NCBI GenBank assembly: GCA_016181325.1 | Contig: JACOZO010000107.1 | Location: 1 to 14,577 of the forward strand | DNA from: Candidatus Woesearchaeota archaeon | Lineage (GTDB): Archaea > Nanobdellota > Nanobdellia > Woesearchaeales > GW2011-AR4 | DNA: 14,577 bases | Direction of reading: 5' to 3' | Part shown: positions 8,078-13,256 of the stretch, one piece after another | Layout: every line of letters begins with the position of its first letter | Position numbering within the stretch: position 1 is the first letter of the stretch | Notes under the pieces: generated by a model | What the model saw: the letters and a program-made list of their open reading frames with translations, nothing else | Databases searched by the model: none | Told to the model about the DNA's origin: nothing | Translations under genes and position numbers: made by a program

Positions 8078-8491
8078 TTAAATCTTTGACTTCACCACGT
8101 TCTTTGCGCCGCACGCCTGGCATTTTATGTAGTGTATGTTCTCGCTCTGCTCTATCTTTGTATCCGGCTTGCCGCACTCTGGGCACAGCACGAATTCAAT
8201 TGCATATTTCCTCACTTTGTCGTTTATCCTTGATGCAGGAACCTTTGTCCCCATTATGAGCGCGCCGCTCTTCTTGATTTCGCCGGGAGTGGCAAGCTCT
8301 TTAAGCACAAACTTAAGCAGGTGGTCAACTTCCCTTCCAAGCGTGGAGGCTATCTGCAGGAAATTGCTTATTATTGTCCTGTTTCCCTGCACATGGCCCA
8401 TCACCTTTGGGATCTCGAACCTGTCCCTGATCTGGACCACTTCAGGAAGCCCCTTCCTGGTCTCTTCAAGCATTTCCTTGTAGCTTTTCAT
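8078..8491 (-). CDS. Translation initiation factor aIF2 subunit beta
   Basis: This 137-residue protein is archaeal aIF2-beta, the subunit of heterotrimeric aIF2 that helps deliver Met-tRNAi to the small ribosomal subunit. It has the expected three parts. A short N-terminal helix binds the gamma subunit (YKEMLEETRKGLP). The central alpha-beta domain includes the VMGHVQGNRTIISNF block and LATPGEIKKSGALIMGTKVP. The C-terminal zinc ribbon has cysteines at 103, 106, 124 and 127 (CPEC, CQAC). The length is typical. ATG 8491 lies about 25 nt from a TTAAATAA box (8520-8513, minus strand), so the mRNA is probably leaderless. The inverted-repeat element at 8536-8871 begins about 15 nt upstream of that box. 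Confidence 0.95.
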   Translation of the reverse strand: MKSYKEMLEETRKGLPEVVQIRDRFEIPKVMGHVQGNRTIISNFLQIASTLGREVDHLLKFVLKELATPGEIKKSGALIMGTKVPASRINDKVRKYAIEFVLCPECGKPDTKIEQSENIHYIKCQACGAKNVVKSKI

Positions 8492-8512
8492 GATTGCCGG
8501 TAAGCGAGCTCA

Positions 8513-8527
8513 TTATTTAAGGGTTTC
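8513..8527 (-). promoter_or_regulatory. aIF2-beta promoter (TATA/BRE)
   Basis: On the minus strand GAAACCC followed by TTAAATAA looks like a BRE plus TATA box. The box is centred about 25 nt before the ATG at 8491, the spacing of a leaderless archaeal transcript. The adjoining 8-bp target duplication at 8528-8535 shows that the mobile element stopped just short of this promoter. Confidence 0.55.
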
Positions 8528-8535
8528 TTTTGCCG

Positions 8536-8550
8536 GGTTGCATTGAAAAG
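8536..8550 (+). repeat. Left terminal inverted repeat of the element
   Basis: GGTTGCATTGAAAAG directly follows the left TTTTGCCG copy. It pairs with the right end except at position 4 (T here, C in the right repeat read on the minus strand). The hexamer GGTTGC recurs at 8566 at the start of the subterminal repeat. Confidence 0.82.
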
Positions 8551-8856
8551 ACTCACATTCGCTCGGGTTGCCATCAGGCTCGGCTTGAACGTATAGCGGC
8601 TGGCGGACATTCCCCATCAACTGGTTACACTCGGTTGACATGCAAAGAGGGTTTCGCTTCGCTCAAGCCCTCCAATTTATTTTCTTTTGGTAAATCTTTT
8701 CTTTGCCGACTTGAAAAGGAGGCGAAAGAAAACACACGAAAATCGGAGATTTTCGGTGTCCTGAAATGCCCAGAAGCATTTCGTGAGGTTTGGGACGTCC
8801 CCTTTGTCCGCTTTATGTTCAACTAAAAAGCCTCGCAATATAGATGGCAACCTGTA

Positions 8857-8871
8857 CTTTTCAATGCGACC
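8857..8871 (-). repeat. Right terminal inverted repeat of the element
   Basis: On the minus strand this reads GGTCGCATTGAAAAG, 14 of 15 identical to the left end. On the plus strand it is followed at once by the second TTTTGCCG copy. Confidence 0.82.
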
Positions 8872-8885
8872 TTTTGCCGCCCATT

Positions 8886-8899
8886 CAAAAAATATATAA
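8886..8899 (+). promoter_or_regulatory. Promoter of the SpoIIM-like gene
   Basis: CAAAAA followed by ATATATAA (8892-8899) resembles BRE plus TATA. The TATA centre is about 27 nt before the ATG at 8923, so the transcript is probably leaderless. It starts 6 nt beyond the right target duplication, so the insertion left this promoter intact. Confidence 0.6.
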
Positions 8900-8922
8900 A
8901 CCAAGGTAACAAAAATTGATTA

Positions 8923-9774
8923 ATGGTGCTGGAGTCAATAATATCCCCGGAAAAGGCCGAGAACAAGCCATGGGAAACATTCTTCATAGGGTTTGCCTAT
9001 ATGACGATTGCCATAGTCCTGTCGCTATGGATTTTTGAGGATGAGGCAAGCATGGTCATGGTATTCCTGGTAGTCATCGCGTCAATACCCCTTGTCTATA
9101 ACACAATGAACTTTGAGGAGAGCAAGGACATGCTAATCAGCAAGGAATCTTCATTGCTGAAAGAGCACAACAAGGCGGTGTCCTTCCTGATGTTCCTGTT
9201 CCTGGGCACCACCGCGGCATCCGTGCTGTTCTATGTGTTGCTTCCCGCAGACACCGTGAATACCCTGTTCGAAAAGCAGAGCAGCACAATAGAGAAAATA
9301 AACAAAAGGATTTCAGGGAATTTTTCGTCCAGCGCGGCGGCATTGGTGGAGATATTCTTCAACAACCTGAAAGTCCTGATATTCTCAATCCTGTTCTCAT
9401 TCATATACGGCACAGGGGCGATATTCATCCTGACATGGAACTCTACAGTCATAGCAGCAGCCATAGGCAACACAATAAGGACAAAATTGAGCAGCCTGAT
9501 ATCCTCGATGGGACTGACCCACATAGCCAGCTACTTCCATACAATATCCTACGGGCTGCTGAAATACTCCGTGCACGGGATACCGGAGATCATGTCATAT
9601 TTCTACGGCGGCCTGGCAGGCGGGATATTGTCAACGGCAATAATAAGAAAGCATTACAAGACAGACCTGTTCAACCATATAATGCTGGATTTTTTTGAAA
9701 TACTTCTTCTGTCACTGGCATTCCTTGGCGTAGCCGCATTCCTGGAAGTATACATAACGCCGCTTCTGTTCTGA
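8923..9774 (+). CDS. SpoIIM/DUF95-family integral membrane protein
   Basis: This 283-residue polytopic membrane protein belongs to the Stage II sporulation protein M (DUF95) family, which is widespread in non-sporulating bacteria and archaea and has no settled function there. Hydrophobic segments lie near residues 20-40, 43-60, 86-108, 150-175, 177-190, 225-245 and 255-282. The most diagnostic stretch is GTGAIFILTWNSTVIAAAIG, followed by HGIPEIMSYFYGGLAGGI, both typical of the family. A charged, probably extramembrane loop (about 110-140, rich in K, E and S) separates the first and second halves. The ATG lies at leaderless distance from a TATA box. It is divergent from aIF2-beta, with the inverted-repeat element between them, and convergent with the RPA-like gene with a 26-nt gap. 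It does not look functionally linked to its neighbours. Confidence 0.85.
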   Translation: MVLESIISPEKAENKPWETFFIGFAYMTIAIVLSLWIFEDEASMVMVFLVVIASIPLVYNTMNFEESKDMLISKESSLLKEHNKAVSFLMFLFLGTTAASVLFYVLLPADTVNTLFEKQSSTIEKINKRISGNFSSSAAALVEIFFNNLKVLIFSILFSFIYGTGAIFILTWNSTVIAAAIGNTIRTKLSSLISSMGLTHIASYFHTISYGLLKYSVHGIPEIMSYFYGGLAGGILSTAIIRKHYKTDLFNHIMLDFFEILLLSLAFLGVAAFLEVYITPLLF

Positions 9775-9800
9775 AACGCCCGGCGAGCCACTATTTTCCA

Positions 9801-10418
9801 TCACTCCAAGACCTTAAGCCTTCCAGGGCTGACCTCAAAAATATCCCCTTTTTTCAGCATGAGGTCTATTCTGAGCCTTGCATCCTTCATCTTGTCCGCA
9901 AGCTTCATTATGCCCTCCAAAGGAACACCATTCCCAATATCAAGAGAGCGTATGGCGGCAACAATGTCCCCATTCGTGAGCATCTCCTTACTGGCCTCGG
10001 CTCCTGATTTGGCAGAATCCTTAATTCCTTTGCCACCTATCTCAAGCTCTTTGGCCCTGACCTTGATCCATAATGGGTCTATCTTTCTTGTTATGTCTGC
10101 GGCTATGTATGCATCGTCGTTAAAATCACCTGTCCTGCCAATGACAACAACAGAGTCCCCTACATTAAACCCACTCAAAACCCCATTGCGGAAATTCCTT
10201 ACAATGATTTTGTCTTTGCCGTCGTCCATCACAAAGGCAGTCTGCATGCTGCTGTCCTCATTCAGCGCCACTACAGTTCCCATCACATTCACCCTGCCTT
10301 GGAGTTTCTTGCCGAGAACGCTGCCTAATGAAGCTATTAGCGCAGCATCCCCTGCCCTGATGCCAGCGGCCCTTGCATCAGATCCTTGATATGAATCCGC
10401 GTTTTGGCTCAAATACAT
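9801..10418 (-). CDS. RPA-like single-stranded DNA-binding protein (OB fold plus winged helix)
   Basis: This 205-residue protein looks like an RPA32/RPA-associated single-strand binding protein. Residues about 35-115 form an OB fold (LQGRVNVMGTVVALNEDS..., then MDDGKDKIIVRNF, then FNVGDSVVVIGR and a closing strand YIAADI). A linker rich in K, S and A follows. The last 60 residues resemble a winged helix ending GDIFEVSPGRLKVLE, much like the end of the MCM encoded just upstream. I chose ATG 10418; a GTG at 10421 adds one residue. Either start overlaps the MCM 3' end by about 40 nt, so translation is probably coupled to MCM. The overlap also hints that a later start may be used, but no ATG suits better before the OB fold. 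The replication role is inferred from fold and context. Confidence 0.72.
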   Translation of the reverse strand: MYLSQNADSYQGSDARAAGIRAGDAALIASLGSVLGKKLQGRVNVMGTVVALNEDSSMQTAFVMDDGKDKIIVRNFRNGVLSGFNVGDSVVVIGRTGDFNDDAYIAADITRKIDPLWIKVRAKELEIGGKGIKDSAKSGAEASKEMLTNGDIVAAIRSLDIGNGVPLEGIMKLADKMKDARLRIDLMLKKGDIFEVSPGRLKVLE

Positions 10419-11238
10419 CACCCGAGCGCCTCAGTTTTTCCAGCGCCTCTTCAACCTTGTCGTCATCAATGCCCTTTTCCCTGGCACCGGCAACAATGGC
10501 CTCAATTGGTATCAGCTTATTGAATTTCTGCTCGAGTTCTGCCAGAACGTCTTTCACGGTAAGAATATAGCTTCTCTGGGAGGCGCCTATTCCCGTGGCT
10601 ATCCTGTCAATATCGAGCCTGCCGGTCTCCTTGTCAAAGCCCACCTGCATCAGGCAGTATTCAAGAAGACCTATCGCACGCCTTGCATCCTTCTTCGTGA
10701 CTTCATTGGACAGCCTGAGCCTCGCCGATGCCTCGCTCATCCTTACAAGGGCCTCGAGCTGCCTTGCGGATATCGGGATTGCCTTTACATTGCCATCTGT
10801 CATGCCGCTCATCCTCATCTTCAGGTAAAACTCATGTATTTCACTTACTGCGGCAGGCGAGAGCTTCGGGCGTATCTTTTGCTTTGCATAGCCTATATAT
10901 TTCCTGAGAATCTCAGTGGATATTTCCGGCTCTATCAAATCAGGCTCCTGGTGCAGGCTAAGTATATGCTTCGCCATCTTTTCATCCCTTGCTTCGTCGG
11001 GAACATCCAGTATCGGAAAAATCAGGTCAAACCTGTTTATAAGCGTCGGCGGCAGGTCAATCTGGTTTGCAATTATATCATACTTGTCAAATCTTCCAAG
11101 CTTGGGATTTGCCGCTGCAAGCACAGTAGTCCTTGATATCAGCGTGGCCTGTATGTTGGCCTTTGATATGCTGACTGTCTGATTCTCAAGCGCCTCGTGC
11201 ATCGCAGACCTGTCCTCATTTGACATCTTGTCCATCAT
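10378..11238 (-). CDS. mcm: MCM replicative helicase, C-terminal part (out of frame with N-terminal part)
   Basis: These 286 codons encode the C-terminal half of the MCM AAA+ module. It opens at MMDKMSNEDRSAMHEALENQ, the stretch that in intact MCMs directly follows the Walker B motif. Then come the helix-2 insert region (TVSISKANIQATL), sensor 1 (AAANPKLGRF, N44), the arginine finger (INRFDLIF, R69), sensor 2 (ISARQLEALVR, R159) and a C-terminal winged helix (about 222-286). The Walker A-to-Walker B segment is missing and the frame is shifted relative to the N-terminal part. If translated alone it could start at ATG 11238 or 11235, just after GGGGAGGT, but it would lack both nucleotide-binding motifs. 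It overlaps the RPA-like gene at its 3' end. It is a lesion, an assembly error or a split gene; I favour the first two. Confidence 0.85.
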   Translation of the reverse strand: MMDKMSNEDRSAMHEALENQTVSISKANIQATLISRTTVLAAANPKLGRFDKYDIIANQIDLPPTLINRFDLIFPILDVPDEARDEKMAKHILSLHQEPDLIEPEISTEILRKYIGYAKQKIRPKLSPAAVSEIHEFYLKMRMSGMTDGNVKAIPISARQLEALVRMSEASARLRLSNEVTKKDARRAIGLLEYCLMQVGFDKETGRLDIDRIATGIGASQRSYILTVKDVLAELEQKFNKLIPIEAIVAGAREKGIDDDKVEEALEKLRRSGDVFEPKRGFISRI

Positions 11239-12268
11239 ACCTCCCCTTTGGGGCTATGGTCGCAATCCTTTTCAGGAGCGCCGACTTTACGCCGCCTGGA
11301 TCCCCAACAAGCAGCACGTGTATGTCCCCCCTGCTTACCACCTTATCCTTCCTTACTTTCCTCAGCCCGCCTACAAGCTGTATCAGCAAGGACTCCTTGA
11401 TTTTCTCATAGCCGTAAATGGAAGGGGACAGGGATTCCACAAGCCGCTCAACGCACCTCTTGTCCCTGGCTATGTCCAAGATCTGCCTTTCTTCATCTTC
11501 CGATATGTCCAGCTCATAAAATGTTTCCTCTATCGTGTCAACATAATTTGCCTCGAGCATCAGGTCGAATCTCGTAGATCTCACCCCGTTCCTCGCTATT
11601 ATCGGTATTTCCTTGAGAATCCCAACAACAGTCACCCTGTTGCCCGGACTGATCTTTCGCTCGCTCAAAGGGCTTACCAAGTCGTCTTTCAGAAACACAT
11701 TAATCCTTTTTGGCTGCTCGCCGCCCCCAAGGCTTTCGGTCAGCTCTTCAAGAACAAGTCCCTGCGCATCCACAAGCTCCTTGCTCAGCAGGAGAAATTT
11801 CCCCTTCCTGCCGCAGCCGCATTTAGTCGGCTCCTTGAAGCTCTCGTCAAGCTGCAAAATATTCATGATGTTACTGCAGCTCGGGCACTCAAACCTGGCG
11901 GAAGTCACCCGCGGCCTCACGTCTGACTTCTGCCTGACGACACCTTCAATCTGCATCAGCTTGCCTATGTACCTGCTCCTGATATCCTTGATGAAGACAG
12001 CATTGCTGCCGGGTATATTCTTGAAACGTATCCTGAAGTCAGGCACCTCATGCCCAAGGTCAAACTGCTTTATCGAAGCCTCTGAGGCCTTCATCACGTC
12101 TTCAGGGAATTCCAGAAGATCTGCAGCCAGCTCAGGGTCAAATTTTGAAAGCTCGGCAAAATCAATGGCTAAGAACTTATTCCCTTTCCTTATGTTCTCC
12201 AGAAGCTGAGGATAGTAGTTCAGCTCGATGAACTCCTGAAACCTCTTTATCTGCTCAATTGCGTCCAT
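11216..12268 (-). CDS. mcm: MCM replicative helicase, N-terminal part, prematurely terminated
   Basis: These 350 codons hold the MCM N-terminal domain and the first part of the ATPase. Residues 1-100 form the helical A domain. A zinc site with cysteines 128, 131, 150 and 152 (CPSC, CGC) and the OB-fold B/C region follow. The ATPase begins near YGYEKIKESLLIQLVGG, with Walker A GDPGGVKS at 322-329. After KGRY (341-344) the frame runs into seven odd residues (DGQDVK then TGA), exactly where other MCMs continue with SG(K/R)G, the presensor region and the Walker B IDE. I chose ATG 12268 because GGTGA lies just upstream; a TTG at 12298 would add ten unlikely residues. Comparison with the family suggests about 130 nt, not a multiple of three, are absent. 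Confidence 0.88.
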   Translation of the reverse strand: MDAIEQIKRFQEFIELNYYPQLLENIRKGNKFLAIDFAELSKFDPELAADLLEFPEDVMKASEASIKQFDLGHEVPDFRIRFKNIPGSNAVFIKDIRSRYIGKLMQIEGVVRQKSDVRPRVTSARFECPSCSNIMNILQLDESFKEPTKCGCGRKGKFLLLSKELVDAQGLVLEELTESLGGGEQPKRINVFLKDDLVSPLSERKISPGNRVTVVGILKEIPIIARNGVRSTRFDLMLEANYVDTIEETFYELDISEDEERQILDIARDKRCVERLVESLSPSIYGYEKIKESLLIQLVGGLRKVRKDKVVSRGDIHVLLVGDPGGVKSALLKRIATIAPKGRYDGQDVK

Positions 12269-12335
12269 TACGTCACCCTTTTTGCCCCTGCCGGGCAATT
12301 CCAGCCTTGCAGCTAAAAATCAAAACAGTAAAAAG

Positions 12336-12347
12336 TAAATATAATCT
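12336..12347 (-). promoter_or_regulatory. Possible mcm promoter
   Basis: On the minus strand GATTATATTTAC is TATA-like and lies about 70 nt before ATG 12268. Transcription would start some 45 nt before the ATG, giving a leader that carries the GGTGA ribosome-binding site. The box abuts a 9-bp inverted repeat (12349-12383). Position and composition only. Confidence 0.4.
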
Positions 12348-12348
12348 T

Positions 12349-12383
12349 GGACACAAATAATTAATTCAAAATGCTTTGTGTCC
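12349..12383. repeat. 9-bp inverted repeat upstream of mcm
   Basis: GGACACAAA (12349-12357) and TTTGTGTCC (12375-12383) are perfect inverted copies around a 17-nt A/T-rich spacer. They end directly next to the TATA-like box of mcm, so an operator or an RNA hairpin are both possible. Confidence 0.6.
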
Positions 12384-12390
12384 TCCTGAC

Positions 12391-12433
12391 ATAGTTGGCG
12401 GATTATTGATCAATTATTTATGTCCGCCACTAT
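12391..12433. repeat. Stem-loop just after the TBP stop codon
   Basis: ATAGTTGGCGGA (12391-12402) pairs with TCCGCCACTAT (12423-12433) apart from one bulged base. The 20-nt loop itself contains the palindrome ATTGATCAAT. It starts 5 nt beyond the TBP stop on the minus strand and so could shape the 3' end of the TBP mRNA or separate it from mcm. No U-run follows immediately, so a simple intrinsic terminator is uncertain. Confidence 0.55.
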
Positions 12434-12437
12434 ATCA

Positions 12438-13010
12438 TCAAGCCTTAACTTTCTTCAAATTCTCGATTAACTTGTCAAGGGCAATATGGACTTCTTTCTC
12501 GCTCTTGGTGCCAGTGCAAACTATCTTCCCGTTGCTGAAAAGCAAAAACGTTGAATTAAAAGGCTTTGCGGCGTTAATCCTCAGCTTGTACACAAGCCCT
12601 GGAAACTGCTCCGGCTCGTATTCTGTATTCTCAAGCTTCATAGCCAATGTATTGAGGTTAAGATCCATCCCAACGCTGCCTGAAGCGACTATGTTCTGGA
12701 CCTTTATCTCGGGCTTTACAGTTATCTTGATGTTAATCTTTTCAAGGCTCTTTATGATCTTCTTGATGCTTTCCTCAACCTTGTCAAGCGTCCTTGCGCC
12801 GGTGCAAACAACTTTGCCGGAACTGAATATCAAGGCTGATGTCTTCGGCTCTTTAATCCTTATGACAAGCCCGGGAAACTGCTCAGGGTTATATTCTGTA
12901 TTGCTTAAGGTAGCTGCCATTTTCTCAAGAGGTATGTCATGCTCAAGAGAAGTTGAAACTACAATATTAACAACATGAACGTCCCGCTTAGTGCTTTCTT
13001 TCTTTGTCAT
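12438..13010 (-). CDS. tbp: TATA-box-binding protein TBP
   Basis: This 190-residue protein is archaeal TBP, which binds and bends the TATA box and recruits TFB. It consists of two direct repeats of the saddle fold. Repeat 1 is about 12-95 (NTEYNPEQFPGLVIRI, then SSGKVVCTGA). Repeat 2 is about 104-188 (NTEYEPEQFPGLVYKL, then SNGKIVCTGT). The four DNA-intercalating phenylalanines are visible at 45, 62, 136 and 158. The pair in repeat 2 is 22 residues apart instead of 17, because the stirrup loop (RINAAKPFNSTF) is five residues longer than in repeat 1. No acidic C-terminal tail is present. A strong ribosome-binding site, GGGGGAGG, lies 4 nt before the ATG, and three TATA boxes lie upstream. It is followed by mcm on the same strand. 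Confidence 0.96.
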   Translation of the reverse strand: MTKKESTKRDVHVVNIVVSTSLEHDIPLEKMAATLSNTEYNPEQFPGLVIRIKEPKTSALIFSSGKVVCTGARTLDKVEESIKKIIKSLEKINIKITVKPEIKVQNIVASGSVGMDLNLNTLAMKLENTEYEPEQFPGLVYKLRINAAKPFNSTFLLFSNGKIVCTGTKSEKEVHIALDKLIENLKKVKA

Positions 13011-13055
13011 AATTCCTCCCCCACGCCTTAATTAATATATGATAATCTATGCCTG

Positions 13056-13087
13056 TTTATAAATCTTATTTATAAATGGTTTATAAA
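13056..13087 (-). promoter_or_regulatory. TBP promoter with three tandem TTTATAAA boxes
   Basis: The self-complementary octamer TTTATAAA occurs three times, at 13056-13063, 13069-13076 and 13080-13087. The nearest box would start transcription about 24 nt before the TBP ATG, leaving room for the GGGGGAGG ribosome-binding site. The extra copies are natural binding sites for TBP itself and suggest autoregulation, or alternative starts (inference). Confidence 0.65.
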
Positions 13088-13106
13088 CTTAAATCCAAGC
13101 CAGAGA

Positions 13107-13172
13107 AATATTAACTAAAAATTAACATTACTGGCTATTTTTATTAATAATATTAACTAAAAATTAACATTA
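13107..13172. repeat. 24-bp direct repeat pair in the TBP/p30 divergent region
   Basis: The same 24 bp, beginning AATATTAACTAAAAATTAAC, occur at 13107-13130 and 13149-13172, start to start 42 bp, about four helical turns. Each copy holds two TTAAC pentamers 11 bp apart (13111, 13122, 13153, 13164), so all four sites face roughly the same side of the helix. This is the pattern of a regulator-binding array between two divergent promoters. Confidence 0.7.
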
Positions 13173-13186
13173 ATCGGAAGCTTTAC

Positions 13187-13200
13187 TGATAATTTTATCA
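13187..13200. promoter_or_regulatory. Palindromic site TGATAA-TT-TTATCA, possible operator
   Basis: TGATAA (13187-13192) and TTATCA (13195-13200) form a perfect 6-bp dyad around TT, about 26 bp upstream of the putative p30 TATA box. Such a short symmetric site could be a dimeric regulator operator; only the symmetry supports this. Confidence 0.4.
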
Positions 13201-13225
13201 ATGGCGGCTAATTAATTGCAAATCC

Positions 13226-13256
13226 TATAACAATAAGCCAGCAATACACGCCTAAA
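13226..13256 (+). promoter_or_regulatory. Putative promoter of the RNase P p30 gene
   Basis: CCTATAACAATA includes a TATA-like TATAAC at 13226-13231, about 28 nt before ATG 13257. No ribosome-binding site precedes the ATG, which fits a leaderless transcript. Confidence 0.4.

Larger units (their letters stand above)
8528..8879. mobile_element. Transposase-less inverted-repeat element (MITE-like) with 8-bp target duplication
   Basis: TTTTGCCG occurs at 8528-8535 and again at 8872-8879, exactly flush with inverted ends. The left end is GGTTGCATTGAAAAG (8536-8550). The right end (8857-8871) reads GGTCGCATTGAAAAG on the minus strand, 14 of 15 identical. Complementarity continues inward in nested order: GGTTGCCATC 8566-8575 with 8843-8852, AGGCT 8576-8580 with 8829-8833, TTGAAC 8585-8590 with 8817-8822. 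The element is 336 bp long with no transposase and no convincing gene. Inside are further hairpins: 8647-8654/8665-8672, 8737-8744/8748-8755, 8763-8769/8776-8782, and the palindrome GGGACGTCCC at 8792-8801. An 8-bp duplication is seen in several IS families (IS1595, ISL3, IS66); I cannot tell which would move it. Confidence 0.8.

Noticed and set aside
7536..8081. 181-codon plus-strand frame overlapping the DP2 end and opposite DUF424
   Set aside because: It runs through two recognised genes in other frames and shows no family features.
8530..8826. Open frame of 98 codons (+), and shorter minus-strand frames, inside the inverted-repeat element
   Set aside because: No recognisable domain. The plus-strand frame begins inside the target duplication and the composition follows the hairpins rather than a protein. 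Such frames are expected in a structured non-coding element.
8536..8871. SRP RNA or RNase P RNA as explanation for the structured stretch
   Set aside because: I could not find the conserved SRP domain IV loop or the RNase P conserved cores, and the flush 8-bp duplication is better explained by transposition.
9859..10389. 176-codon plus-strand frame opposite the RPA-like gene
   Set aside because: Serine-rich antisense shadow; the minus-strand frame has a recognisable OB fold and gene context.
11228..11926. 232-codon plus-strand open frame opposite mcm
   Set aside because: Antisense shadow of the MCM N-terminal part; no promoter, ribosome-binding site or recognisable domain.
13107..13172. CRISPR-like interpretation of the two 24-bp repeats
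   Set aside because: Only two copies with an 18-bp A/T-rich spacer, no cas genes, and a position between divergent promoters fit a regulatory array better.
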